DNA of 64,000 bases, taken from positions 80,277-144,276 of the forward strand of contig JBBELK010001192.1 in NCBI GenBank assembly GCA_037783545.1, given 5' to 3'. This document shows positions 18,622 to 29,438 of this stretch, piece after piece. The translations under genes and the position numbers were made by a program. This DNA comes from Henricia sp. BOLD:AAB3569. Taxonomy: Eukaryota > Echinodermata > Asteroidea > Spinulosida > Echinasteridae. The notes beneath the pieces were generated by a model. That model saw only the letters and a program-made list of their open reading frames with translations. It did not search any database and was not told the origin of the DNA. Position 1 is the first letter of the stretch. The number at the start of each line of letters is the position of its first letter.

Positions 18622-20666
18622 GCCGTCAACCTGAGATGATCGCCTAGTGGGTGGGGCCTATCTGAGGAGGGATGAAAAATCAAGTCCCTTTGAATAGGCA
18701 AAATAACTGGCGTTTTGACCAGCAATTTCAACATTGTTGGAAACCATGGTTGCGTGTGCCATAATGGCGCAATCAATAAACCAGCAGCTCCGTCATGTTC
18801 AATTTTTGTGAGCACTTTGCCTATCAAGCAAAAGGGAGGAAACGCATAAAAACATTGGTAACTCGACCAGTTTAATGTAAATGCGTTAATGTGAATGGCA
18901 GATGGATCTGGTTGCCATGAAACGTAAGGCAGAACCTGAAAATTAAGCCTGGACGCAAAAAGATCAATATCGGGTCTGGTAAAAATTGAAACAATTTTCA
19001 AGAAAATCGAGGGATTCAGTTTCCACTCGAGATCATCCTGAAAGTGTCGGGAAGCAAAGTCTGCCAAAACATTTTGCACTCCCGGTATGTGCGAGGCAAT
19101 CAGCCAGATTCTCCTTGCCATACACCACAACCAGATCTCTCTAGCCAATGAATGTAGTGTTTCTGACTTTGAACCACCGAAGTGGTTTATATAGGCAACC
19201 ACCGTGGCATTGTCTGTTCTGAGGTGGATTGAAACATTAGTCATGCTTGAAAAGAATGACTGCAGGGCCAAAAGGCAAGCCTTTAGTTCAAGCCAATTGA
19301 TATGATGTGCGGCCTCGTCTGAAGCCCATTGGCCGCCAGTGGTGCGACCATTGAAATGCGCACCCCAGCCTTGCTTAGATGCATCGGTTTCAATCACGTG
19401 ATCTGGATCATGTCTATGTATGGGCCCAAAGGCAACTGGTAACTCTGAAATCCACCAGTTTAGATCCGATATTGCGCTTCTGGAAAGGCGCATTTTGGCC
19501 TCAAAATCACCACTGTTGTGTAATAACGCAAGATTCTTTTCATTCTCTAATGTTCTTCTGAACAAAGGTCCGTATGGCACAGCTATCTCGCATGAAACCA
19601 AAAGACCTATTATTCTGGCAACGTCTCGAATTGAAGGAGACTGTTGGCCGAGAAGTTTCTCGATAGACCGAGTGGTCTTATCTACCTTTGATCTAGGAAT
19701 TGAAATCGTCATTTGATCTGAATCCAAATGAAATCCCAGAAACTCGATTTGTTTGGTGGGATCTAAAATCGATTTTTTACGATTGATTGTAAACCCTAAG
19801 CCCGTGGTAAGGGTCCTTCTGGCTCGAACGTTATCTAAGCACTCTTGAAACGTTCTACCAACTAGAAGCGAATCATCTATGTAATCGCACGATTCATGGC
19901 CCCTTTGCCTCAGTACGGCAATTAGCGGTTTCATAATTTTGGTGAGCACACGTGGTGCACACGCTAAACCGAAAGGCAGGCAGGTAAACTCGTACAACAC
20001 ATTTTGCCAAAAGAATCGTAGGTATTTCCTATGCTCAATAGCTATTGGAATTGCAAAATATGCGTCTTTTAGATCAATTGAGGCCATGTAACATTGAGGC
20101 CGTAACAGCTGGATTGCTGTGCGTATCGTTTCCATTTTGAAGTGAAAATACGCCACAGACGCATTAAGCCCCTTGAGATTGATAATGGGGCGAAATGACC
20201 CGTCTTTTTTGGGTCGTATGAAAATATTCGAAATGAATTCACCATCTGTGTGCTCTGTTCGCACTATCGCTCCCTTTTGGAGCATTTTGGTGATTTCTGT
20301 GGCTATAATTTCAGCCTCGTGGGTTCCAAACGGCAATTCTCTTGGAATGAATGTTTGGTATGGCATTTCTCTGAATTCAATGTGGTAGTGCTTGATGGTG
20401 TCAAGCACCCAACAGTCAGTTGTAACCTCGCGCCATTGGGCGATATGATATGCGAGTTTACCTGCCAAAACCATGTCAACCTGAGTGTTATCACATTGGT
20501 GCTCACTCACCGTGCTATACTTGGCATCCGGCTGACGCCGTGTCTCCGCTGGTTTCCGGTTTTGCCAGCGTCTTTGGCGGTAGGAGTTTCCCTGCCGCGC
20601 TTGCCCAAAAAAGGGAGTTTGGAAAGACTTAGCATTCCTCTTGTATTTGGTGCGCTCTGATTTCAA
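18447..20666 (-). CDS. DIRS RT-RNase H ORF, copy 2 (YIDD intact, cut off from gag)
   Basis: The pol frame is closed just upstream by a TGA created at the 47 bp deletion junction. The coordinates start at a TTG; the first in-frame ATG is at 20474, equivalent to Met411 of copy 1, giving 675 aa that still contain the whole RT (motif A IDLKDAYF, motif C YIDD), RNase H (D, E, D, D) and the YAFPPF block. Whether it is translated, by re-initiation after gag or not at all, cannot be told. The domain content is that of an active enzyme. Confidence 0.85.
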   Translation of the reverse strand: MKSERTKYKRNAKSFQTPFFGQARQGNSYRQRRWQNRKPAETRRQPDAKYSTVSEHQCDNTQVDMVLAGKLAYHIAQWREVTTDCWVLDTIKHYHIEFREMPYQTFIPRELPFGTHEAEIIATEITKMLQKGAIVRTEHTDGEFISNIFIRPKKDGSFRPIINLKGLNASVAYFHFKMETIRTAIQLLRPQCYMASIDLKDAYFAIPIAIEHRKYLRFFWQNVLYEFTCLPFGLACAPRVLTKIMKPLIAVLRQRGHESCDYIDDSLLVGRTFQECLDNVRARRTLTTGLGFTINRKKSILDPTKQIEFLGFHLDSDQMTISIPRSKVDKTTRSIEKLLGQQSPSIRDVARIIGLLVSCEIAVPYGPLFRRTLENEKNLALLHNSGDFEAKMRLSRSAISDLNWWISELPVAFGPIHRHDPDHVIETDASKQGWGAHFNGRTTGGQWASDEAAHHINWLELKACLLALQSFFSSMTNVSIHLRTDNATVVAYINHFGGSKSETLHSLAREIWLWCMARRIWLIASHIPGVQNVLADFASRHFQDDLEWKLNPSIFLKIVSIFTRPDIDLFASRLNFQVLPYVSWQPDPSAIHINAFTLNWSSYQCFYAFPPFCLIGKVLTKIEHDGAAGLLIAPLWHTQPWFPTMLKLLVKTPVILPIQRDLIFHPSSDRPHPLGDHLRLTACYLSGRPSDSREYQNRLPNLSSHRGALAPKNATSRPSGSGFSSALGRKLIRFDHLWW
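18528..18534 (-). promoter_or_regulatory. Candidate -1 frameshift heptamer, copy 2
   Basis: A AAA AAT in pol phase, identical to copy 1. Confidence 0.5.
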
Positions 20667-20748
20667 AGCAGCAGATGAACTTGAGCGCTGGCCAAATTTT
20701 TGACCGAGCCTGTTTGTCTCTTGAATGTCTTTGCACCGTTGAGGAAGA

Positions 20749-21612
20749 TTATCCCCAAACAGGATTCAAATCGGGCTTGATCAACTCTCTTCGTCTCAAG
20801 TTAAGTTCAGAAATTGAATGGCCAATTATGGCCATTGCATCAAGCAGATTGGTTACCAATGCTTTGTTGTCTGGGCATTTGTTGCTCATTAGAGCGTCAA
20901 TGCACGATACAATGGGCACCATTCCCTTAAGCGCCACATTCTCAATCTTTTGAAGTTTGATGTCCATTGATCTAGTCTTTGACTGCAGGGAATTCCAGAT
21001 TTCTGGGTTCACCTTTGTTCCATTCAGCTCAGGAATGTTAGCAGGGCGCTTCAAGCTATTAAGCTTTTCCGTAATCTTTTCTTCTGACGTTTGCTTACGA
21101 ATGAGTTTGCTGATGACTTTTGCCAGCTTGTCGTCGACTTTATTCCCAGGGTCCTCGCCGGCGTAGAACTGTTCCACTGCGTCGAGGACACCCCCGGCCG
21201 ATGAATTGTCATCGGCATCGGGTTGTAGGAGTTTATCGACCACCAGGCTTGTTGTACCCCACTCGTCGCTTGATGAATCAGCCTCGATGATGGTTGTCTG
21301 TTCAGTTTTCTGTCTTTTCGACGGCGGGTTCCCTAGCGATGCCAAAACCGTACTCTGAATTGTTTCCATAGCGTCAGCCATTTTCATCATTTGGTCCTGA
21401 AGAACCACAAATTCTTGTCTGGTGACATCTTCAGGCGACTTAGTTGGCTTTTTTGATTTCGCTTTAGCCTTAGTACCGCTCGGTGGATTACCACCAGAGA
21501 CGGTAAGCGAAGTACTAGTGGACGGTAGTGGGTTGAACACCGTCCCGCTTGGCTCGATGTCCGAAGGATCGTCGAGTAGACGAAGGATATCTGTAGCAAG
21601 TTGCGTAGACAT
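20749..21612 (-). CDS. DIRS gag-like ORF, copy 2, truncated by a 47 bp deletion
   Basis: Open from Met16 (21612; upstream ATG at 21657) to a stop shortly after the deletion, ending in the novel tail PVWG (302 aa from the first ATG). The deletion removes the segment between KPDLN and LFGDN, with a 2 bp microhomology (TC) at the break. The remaining part keeps the acidic N-terminus and RRRELIKPDL but loses the LFGDNLPQR block and the basic C-terminal region expected to bind nucleic acid. Confidence 0.85.
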   Translation of the reverse strand: MSTQLATDILRLLDDPSDIEPSGTVFNPLPSTSTSLTVSGGNPPSGTKAKAKSKKPTKSPEDVTRQEFVVLQDQMMKMADAMETIQSTVLASLGNPPSKRQKTEQTTIIEADSSSDEWGTTSLVVDKLLQPDADDNSSAGGVLDAVEQFYAGEDPGNKVDDKLAKVISKLIRKQTSEEKITEKLNSLKRPANIPELNGTKVNPEIWNSLQSKTRSMDIKLQKIENVALKGMVPIVSCIDALMSNKCPDNKALVTNLLDAMAIIGHSISELNLRRRELIKPDLNPVWG

Positions 21613-21635
21613 TGTTGTTGTTCGAACTATACCGG

Positions 21636-21793
21636 TCACAAAAATGCACTGAGGCATAGACCGCGGGGCTCACTTATATACACACAGAGAGAAAGCCTTT
21701 CAATAAAGGGTTCTTTCAAGCGTGACGAACAAATACCGGTGGCAGGTGCAATCTCACGTAAGGCCGAAGTGCTATGTGGTTACGAGGTAGAAT
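21636..21793 (-). repeat. 5' inverted terminal repeat, DIRS copy 2
   Basis: Inverted partner of 17207-17364; contains the TATA box and the upstream ATG. Confidence 0.92.
21674..21680 (-). promoter_or_regulatory. TATA box of DIRS copy 2
   Basis: TATATAA on the - strand, same spacing to the two candidate ATGs as in copy 1. Confidence 0.6.
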
Positions 21794-21795
21794 TT

Positions 21796-24756
21796 GAAGT
21801 TCGTCGGAACATTTTTCGACCTCCAAATTTGCCGACGTTTGGACCACACTTTGACCAAAATCCCGTCCCAAACTGGGCCGTGTCAACGACAGTCCGAAGG
21901 ACTGAGCATGCGCACGAGTCAGGAGTACACCAAAGAGGTGTGTACAGACAGCCACAGGTTGCGGGAGCATCCAGGAAGCGCCAACCCCTTTTTTTTCTAA
22001 ACTCTGAAATTTATCTGCCATTCCCCGGCGAAAGTCTTTCAATTTTTTAGGACAAGTGCGCAATATAGAGTCTTTGGAGCATGCAAAATTTGAAGTTCGT
22101 CGGAACATTTTTCGACCTCCAAATTTGCCGACGTTTGGACCACACTTTGACCAAAATCCCGTCCCAAACTGGGCCGTGTCAACGACAGTCCGAAGGACTG
22201 AGCATGCGCACGAGTCAGGAGTACACCAAAGAGGTGTGTACAGACAGCCACAGGTTGCGGGAGCATCCAGGAAGCGCCAACCCCTTTTTTTTCTAAACTC
22301 TGAAATTTCTCTGCCATTTCCAGGCGAAAGTCTGTCAATTTTTTAGGACAAGTGCGCAATATAGAGTCTTTGGAGCATGCAAAATTTGAAGTTCGTCGGA
22401 ACATTTTTCGACCTCGAAATTTGCCGACGTTTGGACCACACTTTGACAAAAATCCCGTCCCAAACTGGGCCGTGTCAACGACAGTCCGAAGGACTGAGCA
22501 TGCGCACGAGTCAGGAGTACACCAAAGAGGTGTGTACAGACAGCCACAGGTTGCGGGAGCATCCAGGAATCGCCAACCCCTTTTTTTTCTAAACTCTGAA
22601 ATTTCTCTGCCATTTCCAGGCGAAAGTCTGTCAATTTTTTAGGACAAGTGCGCAATATAGAGTCTTTGGAGCAGGCAAAATTTGAAGTTCGTCGGAACAT
22701 TTTTCGACCTCCAAATTTGCCGACGTTTGGACCACACTTTGACCAAAATCCCGTCCCAAACTGGGCCGTGTCAACGACAGTCCGAAGGACTGAGCATGCG
22801 CACGAGTCAGGAGTACACCAAAGAGGTGTGTACAGACAGCCACAGGTTGCGGGAGCATCCAGGAAGCGCCAACCCCTTTTTTTTCTAAACTCTGAAATTT
22901 CTCTGCCATTTCCCGGCGAAAGTCTGTCAATTTTTTAGGACAAGTGCGCAATATAGAGTCTTTGGAGCATGCAAAATTTGAAGTTCGTCGGAACATTTTT
23001 CGACCTCCAAATTTGCCGACGTTTGGACCACACTTTGACTAAAATCCCGTCCCAAACTGGGCCGTGTCAACGACAGTCCGAAGGACTGAGCATGCGCACG
23101 AGTCAGGAGTACACCAAAGAGGTGTGTACAGACAGCCACAGGTTGCGGGAGCATCCAGGAAGCGCCAACCCCTTTTTGTTTCTAAACTCTGAAATTTCTC
23201 TGCCATTTCCCGGCGAAAGTCTGTCAATTTTTTAGGACAAGTGCGCAATATAGAGTCTTTGGAGCAGGCAAAATTTGAAGTTCGTCGGAACATTTTTCGA
23301 CCTCCAAATTTGCCGACGTTTGGACCACACTTTGACCAAAATCCCGTCCCAAACTGGGCCGTGTCAACGACAGTCCGAAGGACTGAGCATGCGCACGAGT
23401 CAGGAGTACACCAAAGAGGTGTGTACAGACAGCCACAGGTTGCGGGAGCATCCAGGAAGCGCCAACCCCTTTTTTTTCTAAACTCTGAAATTTCTCTGCC
23501 ATTTCCCGGCGAAAGTCTGTCAATTTTTTAGGACAAGTGCGCAATATAGAGTCTTTGGAGCATGCAAAATTTGAAGTTCGTCGGAACATTTTTCGACCTC
23601 CAAATTTGCCGACGTTTGGACCACACTTTGACTAAAATCCCGTCCCAAACTGGGCCGTGTCAACGACAGTCCGAAGGACTGAGCATGCGCACGAGTCAGG
23701 AGTACACCAAAGAGGTGTGTACAGACAGCCACAGGTTGCGGGAGCATCCAGGAAGCGCCAACCCCTTTTTTTTCTAAACTCTGAAATTTCTCTGCCATTT
23801 CCCGGCGAAAGTCTTTCAATTTTTTAGGACAAGTGCGCAATATAGAGTCTTTGGAGCATGCAAAATTTGAAGTTCGTCGGAACATTTTTCGACCTCCAAA
23901 TTTGCCGACGTTTGGACCACACTTTGACCAAAATCCCGTCCCAAACTGGGCCGTGTCAACGACAGTCCGAAGGACTGAGCATGCGCACGAGTCAGGAGTA
24001 CACCAAAGAGGTGTGTACAGACAGCCACAGGTTGCGGGAGCATCCAGAAAGCGCCAACCCCTTTTTTTTCTAAACTCTGAAATTTCTCTGCATTTCCCGG
24101 CGAAAGTCTGTCAATTTTTTAGGACAAGTGCGCAATATAGAGTCTTTGGAGCATGCAAAATTTGAAGTTCGTCGGAACATTTTTCGACCTCCAAATTTGC
24201 CGACGTTTGGACCACACTTTGACCAAAATCCCGTCCCAAACTGGGCCGTGTCAACGACAGTCCGAAGGACTGAGCATGCGCACGAGTCAGGAGTACACCA
24301 AAGAGGTGTGTACAGACAGCCACAGGTTGCGGGAGCATCCAGGAAGCGCCAACCCCTTTTTGTTTCTAAACTCTGAAATTTCTCTGCCATTTCCCGGCGA
24401 AAGTCTGTCAATTTTTTAGGACAAGTGCGCAATATAGAGTCTTTGGAGCATGCAAAATTTGAAGTTCGTCGGAACATTTTTCGACCTCCAAATTTGCCGA
24501 CGTTTGGACCACACTTTGACCAAAATCCCGTCCCAAACTGGGCCGTGTCAACGACAGTCCGAAGGACTGAGCATGCGCACGAGTCAGGAGTACACCAAAG
24601 AGGTGTGTACAGACAGCCACAGGTTGCGGGAGCATCCAGGAAGCGCCAACCCCTTTTTTTTCTAAACTCTGAAATTTCTCTGCCATTTCCCGGCGAAAGT
24701 CTGTCAATTTTTTAGGACAAGTGCGCAATATAGAGTCTTTGGAGCATGCAAAATTT
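21796..24756. repeat. 296 bp satellite array, block 3 (10 monomers)
   Basis: Opens with the TTTATCTGCCATTCCCC marker monomer, then the TTTCCAGGCG and CCTCGAAATTTG monomers. It continues with GCAGGCAAAATTTG monomers at 22648 and 23241, GACTAAAATCCC monomers at 22944 and 23537, a one-base-short CTCTGCATTTCC at about 24086 and a CCTTTTTGTTTCT monomer just before copy 3. Confidence 0.97.
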
Positions 24757-24802
24757 TATAATTAAACGAAATGTAATGCAATGAAATTGAAGTTTAATTA
24801 TG

Positions 24803-24960
24803 ATTCTACCGAGTAACCACTAGCACTGAAGGACTTACGTGAGATTGCACCTGCCACCGGTATTTGTTCGTCACGCTTGAAAGAACCCTTTATTGAAAGG
24901 CTTTCTCTCTGTGTGTATATAAGTGAGCCCCGCGGTCTATGCCTCAGGGCATTTTTGTGA
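24803..24960 (-). repeat. 3' inverted terminal repeat, DIRS copy 3
   Basis: Partner of 29279-29436, preceded by the 46 bp extension at 24757-24802. Confidence 0.92.
24889..24894 (-). terminator. AATAAA signal, copy 3
   Basis: Sense-strand AATAAA in the 3' ITR. Confidence 0.5.
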
Positions 24961-25043
24961 AAAAAGTGTAACTTTTTGCAGTCAAAGCTGGGAGGGAAAA
25001 AGTTAACCTAGCTTATAGCCAACCACCACAAACAAGGGCGGGA

Positions 25044-25170
25044 ACGTAAGTCCTTCAGTGCTAGTGGTTACTCGGTAGAATCATAATTAAACTTCAATTT
25101 CATTGCATTACATTTCGTTTAATTAGAAAATTCTACCTCGTAACCACATAGCACTTCGGCCTTACGTGAG
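25044..25170 (-). repeat. Internal complementary region, DIRS copy 3
   Basis: Complement of both termini joined. As in copy 1 the ICR still predicts TCTAATT at the tip, whereas the actual tip is TATAATT. Confidence 0.92.
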
Positions 25171-25204
25171 ATGTTTAGAGCAACTGCAAAAAGTTTGAAC
25201 GAAT

Positions 25205-25223
25205 GAATGTCGAATCGACATTC
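25205..25223. other. 19 bp palindrome, copy 3
   Basis: Same GAATGTCGA/TCGACATTC palindrome. Confidence 0.55.
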
Positions 25224-25245
25224 AGTACGTAACAGCGGTTTATGT

Positions 25246-26217
25246 TCACTGTAGTACATTAACAGCAAAAGAGTTATTGGACTCTTCCAATGGTTTGTTA
25301 TAAAATCTGGCAAATGTCGATGATCTCGTCCAGCCGGCAGCTTTCATAATAATTTATAAAGGTACAGCTTTCCTGGCTGCCGCACTGCATGATGCTGAAC
25401 GTGTGCTATGGGCGGTAAATTTGTCCGTCCTAATGCCAGAAACCGTAAGTGTCGATTTAATCCATCGACCTATTGTCTCTGAACCCACTGCTTTGTGGGG
25501 TGAAACATAACTAATAAATAATCTTCTCTCCTTATTCCTGAAGGGTCTTGTTTTTTCAAGATACGTTTTTAGAACTGACATAACGCATAAAGAGTTATCA
25601 TGCGGAAACGCAATTAAATTAATTTCAGTTCGAGGTTTGCCAATTTTACTTGTTTTAGTGGCATCCTCAATAATAAATTTAACGTTATCAGTGCCAACTT
25701 GGACTGTGTTAAGGTTAAGCAGAGCTAAAGTCTGACATCGCTGTCCCGATGTGAGAGCGACAAGTAAGACTAGCTTCATGGTTAGATTCTTTAACGAAAG
25801 CCCCTCTGTGGGCCCTAGAGTTCGTAGATAATCGAAGACTACCGCCACGTCCCACGTGTGAGAGTAGCGTGCCTTGGGTGGTCTCAGGTTGAATGCACCT
25901 TTCATTAGTCTTTTGACCAAGGGATGGGAGCCCACCGTAGATCCTTCTATTAGTGGGAGTAGTGCCGACAAAGCACACCGTGTGGTGTTCAGGTTGCTAT
26001 ACCGATTTCCTGACTCAAACTGGCTCGCGAGGAAGTTTAGGACTACCACCAAAGGTGGTCGAAGCGGATGAGTTTTCGTCCCAGCGCAGAACTGAAGCCA
26101 CTTCCCGATGGCCGACTTGTAGCATTTTTTGGTGCTAGAGCGCCACGATGCGAGGATAAGTTGGGAAGCCGGTTTTGATACTCCCTGCTGTCGGAGGGCC
26201 TCCCTGATAAGTAGCAT
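25246..26217 (-). pseudogene. DIRS tyrosine recombinase, copy 3, premature stop at codon 288
   Basis: Glu288 (GAA) has become TAA through the change at base 25356, so translation ends at 287 aa (25354). R160, H270 and R273 remain, but W296 and the nucleophilic Y306 are lost, so the product cannot cleave DNA. The frame downstream of the stop is otherwise unchanged, showing that the mutation is recent. Confidence 0.93.
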
Positions 26218-29200
26218 GCCGTCAACCTGAGATGATCGCCTAGTGGGTGGGGCCTATCTGAGGAGGGATGAAAAATCAAGTCCCTTTGAATAGGCAAAAT
26301 AACTGGCGTTTTGACCAGCAATTTCAACATTGTTGGAAACCATGGTTGCGTGTGCCATAATGGCGCAATCAATAAACCAGCAGCTCCGTCATGTTCAATT
26401 TTTGTGAGCACTTTGCCTATCAAGCAAAAGGGAGGAAACGCATAAAAACATTGGTAACTCGACCAGTTTAATGTAAATGCGTTAATGTGAATGGCAGATG
26501 GATCTGGTTGCCATGAAACGTAAGGCAGAACCTGAAAATTAAGCCTGGACGCAAAAAGATCAATATCGGGTCTGGTAAAAATTGAAACAATTTTCAAGAA
26601 AATCGAGGGATTCAGTTTCCACTCGAGATCATCCTGAAAGTGTCGGGAAGCAAAGTCTGCCAAAACATTTTGCACTCCCGGTATGTGCGAGGCAATCAGC
26701 CAGATTCTCCTTGCCATACACCACAACCAGATCTCTCTAGCCAATGAATGTAGTGTTTCTGACTTTGAACCACCGAAGTGGTTTATATAGGCAACCACCG
26801 TGGCATTGTCTGTTCTGAGGTGGATTGAAACATTAGTCATGCTTGAAAAGAATGACTGCAGGGCCAAAAGGCAAGCCTTTAGTTCAAGCCAATTGATATG
26901 ATGTGCGGCCTCGTCTGAAGCCCATTGGCCGCCAGTGGTGCGACCATTGAAATGCGCACCCCAGCCTTGCTTAGATGCATCGGTTTCAATCACGTGATCT
27001 GGATCATGTCTATGTATGGGCCCAAAGGCAACTGGTAACTCTGAAATCCACCAGTTTAGATCCGATATTGCGCTTCTGGAAAGGCGCATTTTGGCCTCAA
27101 AATCACCACTGTTGTGTAATAACGCAAGATTCTTTTCATTCTCTAATGTTCTTCTGAACAAAGGTCCGTATGGCACAGCTATCTCGCATGAAACCAAAAG
27201 ACCTATTATTCTGGCAACGTCTCGAATTGAAGGAGACTGTTGGCCGAGAAGTTTCTCGATAGACCGAGTGGTCTTATCTACCTTTGATCTAGGAATTGAA
27301 ATCGTCATTTGATCTGAATCCAAATGAAATCCCAGAAACTCGATTTGTTTGGTGGGATCTAAAATCGATTTTTTACGATTGATTGTAAACCCTAAGCCCG
27401 TGGTAAGGGTCCTTCTGGCTCGAACGTTATCTAAGCACTCTTGAAACGTTCTACCAACTAGAAGCGAATCATATATGTAATCGCACGATTCATGGCCCCT
27501 TTGCCTCAGTACGGCAATTAGCGGTTTCATAATTGTGGTGAGCACACGTGGTGCACACGCTAAACCGAAAGGCAGGCAGGTAAACTCGTACAACACATTT
27601 TGCCAAAAGAATCGTAGGTATTTCCTATGCTCAATAGCTATTGGAATTGCAAAATATGCGTCTTTTAGATCAATTGAGGCCATGTAACATTGAGGCCGTA
27701 ACAGCTGGATTGCTGTGCGTATCGTTTCCATTTTGAAGTGAAAATACGCCACAGACGCATTAAGCCCCTTGAGATTGATAATGGGGCGAAATGACCCGTC
27801 TTTTTTGGGTCGTATGAAAATATTCGAAATGAATTCACCATCTGTGTGCTCTGTTCGCACTATCGCTCCCTTTTGGAGCATTTTGGTGATTTCTGTGGCT
27901 ATAATTTCAGCCTCGTGGGTTCCAAACGGCAATTCTCTTGGAATGAATGTTTGGTATGGCATTTCTCTGAATTCAATGTGGTAGTGCTTGATGGTGTCAA
28001 GCACCCAACAGTCAGTTGTAACCTCGCGCCATTGGGCGATATGATATGCGAGTTTACCTGCCAAAACCATGTCAACCTGAGTGTTATCACATTGGTGCTC
28101 ACTCACCGTGCTATACTTGGCATCCGGCTGACGCCGTGTCTCCGCTGGTTTCCGGTTTTGCCAGCGTCTTTGGCGGTAGGAGTTTCCCTGCCGCGCTTGC
28201 CCAAAAAAGGGAGTTTGGAAAGACTTAGCATTCCTCTTGTATTTGGTGCGCTCTGATTTCAAAGCAGCAGATGAACTTGAGCGCTGGCCAAATTTTTGAC
28301 CGAGCCTGTTTGTCTCTTGAATGTCTTTGCACCGTTGAGGAAGATTATCCCCAAACAGGAGCCCGGTTACGGGTGCCTGAGAAGTGCAAATAGACGAATA
28401 TTGCTGATTCAAATCGGGCTTGATCAACTCTCTTCGTCTCAAGTTAAGTTCAGAAATTGAATGGCCAATTATGGCCATTGCATCAAGCAGATTGGTTACC
28501 AATGCTTTGTTGTCTGGGCATTTGTTGCTCATTAGAGCGTCAATGCACGATACAATGGGCACCATTCCCTTAAGCGCCACATTCTCAATCTTTTGAAGTT
28601 TGATGTCCATTGATCTAGTCTTTGACTGCAGGGAATTCCAGATTTCTGGGTTCACCTTTGTTCCATTCAGCTCAGGAATGTTAGCAGGGCGCTTCAAGCT
28701 ATTAAGCTTTTCCGTAATCTTTTCTTCTGACGTTTGCTTACGAATGAGTTTGCTGATGACTTTTGCCAGCTTGTCGTCGACTTTATTCCCAGGGTCCTCG
28801 CCGGCGTAGAACTGTTCCACTGCGTCGAGGACACCCCCGGCCGATGAATTGTCATCGGCATCGGGTTGTAGGAGTTTATCGACCACCAGGCTTGTTGTAC
28901 CCCACTCGTCGCTTGATGAATCAGCCTCGATGATGGTTGTCTGTTCAGTTTTCTGTCTTTTCGACGGCGGGTTCCCTAGCGATGCCAAAACCGTACTCTG
29001 AATTGTTTCCATAGCGTCAGCCATTTTCATCATTTGGTCCTGAAGAACCACAAATTCTTGTCTGGTGACATCTTCAGGCGACTTAGTTGGCTTTTTTGAT
29101 TTCGCTTTAGCCTTAGTACCGCTCGGTGGATTACCACCAGAGACGGTAAGCGAAGTACTAGTGGACGGTAGTGGGTTGAACACCGTCCCGCTTGGCTCGA

Positions 29201-29255
29201 TGTCCGAAGGATCGTCGAGTAGACGAAGGATATCTGTAGCAAGTTGCGTAGACAT
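26043..29255 (-). CDS. DIRS gag-RT-RNase H polyprotein, copy 3 (YIYD, Lys589 to Thr)
   Basis: Full-length open frame as in copy 1 (1085 aa from the ATG at 29300; preferred start Met16 at 29255). It carries the same D610Y replacement in the RT box (base 27473) plus a private K589T next to motif B (base 27535). Gag LFGDN block, RNase H acidic residues and C-terminal YAFPPF block are intact. Confidence 0.92.
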   Translation of the reverse strand: MSTQLATDILRLLDDPSDIEPSGTVFNPLPSTSTSLTVSGGNPPSGTKAKAKSKKPTKSPEDVTRQEFVVLQDQMMKMADAMETIQSTVLASLGNPPSKRQKTEQTTIIEADSSSDEWGTTSLVVDKLLQPDADDNSSAGGVLDAVEQFYAGEDPGNKVDDKLAKVISKLIRKQTSEEKITEKLNSLKRPANIPELNGTKVNPEIWNSLQSKTRSMDIKLQKIENVALKGMVPIVSCIDALMSNKCPDNKALVTNLLDAMAIIGHSISELNLRRRELIKPDLNQQYSSICTSQAPVTGLLFGDNLPQRCKDIQETNRLGQKFGQRSSSSAALKSERTKYKRNAKSFQTPFFGQARQGNSYRQRRWQNRKPAETRRQPDAKYSTVSEHQCDNTQVDMVLAGKLAYHIAQWREVTTDCWVLDTIKHYHIEFREMPYQTFIPRELPFGTHEAEIIATEITKMLQKGAIVRTEHTDGEFISNIFIRPKKDGSFRPIINLKGLNASVAYFHFKMETIRTAIQLLRPQCYMASIDLKDAYFAIPIAIEHRKYLRFFWQNVLYEFTCLPFGLACAPRVLTTIMKPLIAVLRQRGHESCDYIYDSLLVGRTFQECLDNVRARRTLTTGLGFTINRKKSILDPTKQIEFLGFHLDSDQMTISIPRSKVDKTTRSIEKLLGQQSPSIRDVARIIGLLVSCEIAVPYGPLFRRTLENEKNLALLHNSGDFEAKMRLSRSAISDLNWWISELPVAFGPIHRHDPDHVIETDASKQGWGAHFNGRTTGGQWASDEAAHHINWLELKACLLALQSFFSSMTNVSIHLRTDNATVVAYINHFGGSKSETLHSLAREIWLWCMARRIWLIASHIPGVQNVLADFASRHFQDDLEWKLNPSIFLKIVSIFTRPDIDLFASRLNFQVLPYVSWQPDPSAIHINAFTLNWSSYQCFYAFPPFCLIGKVLTKIEHDGAAGLLIAPLWHTQPWFPTMLKLLVKTPVILPIQRDLIFHPSSDRPHPLGDHLRLTACYLSGRPSDSREYQNRLPNLSSHRGALAPKNATSRPSGSGFSSALGRKLIRFDHLWW
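26124..26130 (-). promoter_or_regulatory. Candidate -1 frameshift heptamer, copy 3
   Basis: A AAA AAT in pol phase, as in copies 1 and 2. Confidence 0.5.
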
Positions 29256-29278
29256 TGTTGTTGTTCGAACTATACCGG

Positions 29279-29436
29279 TCACAAAAATGCACTGAGGCAT
29301 AGACCGCGGGGCTCACTTATATACACACAGAGAGAAAGCCTTTCAATAAAGGGTTCTTTCAAGCGTGACGAACAAATACCGGTGGCAGGTGCAATCTCAC
29401 GTAAGGCCGAAGTGCTATGTGGTTACGAGGTAGAAT
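29279..29436 (-). repeat. 5' inverted terminal repeat, DIRS copy 3
   Basis: Inverted partner of 24803-24960. Confidence 0.92.
29317..29323 (-). promoter_or_regulatory. TATA box of DIRS copy 3
   Basis: TATATAA on the - strand within the 5' ITR. Confidence 0.6.
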
Positions 29437-29438
29437 TT

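Larger units (their letters stand above)
17161..21795 (-). mobile_element. DIRS-like retrotransposon, copy 2 (lineage B), 4635 bp
   Basis: Same insertion base and orientation as copy 1. It differs from copy 1 by three substitutions (C at 17162, A at 18430, C at 19877) and one 47 bp deletion between 20764 and 20765. The RT box is YIDD, so RT, RNase H and YR all look intact, but gag is cut by the frameshifting deletion. The tip TCTAATT agrees with its own ICR. Confidence 0.95.
24757..29438 (-). mobile_element. DIRS-like retrotransposon, copy 3 (lineage A), 4682 bp
   Basis: Shares all lineage A markers with copy 1 (A at 24758, C at 26026, A at 27473, 47 bp segment retained). Private changes are C to A at 25356, making a stop in YR, and G at 27535 (Lys to Thr just after RT motif B). 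Both RT and YR are therefore predicted inactive, making this the most damaged copy. Confidence 0.95.
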
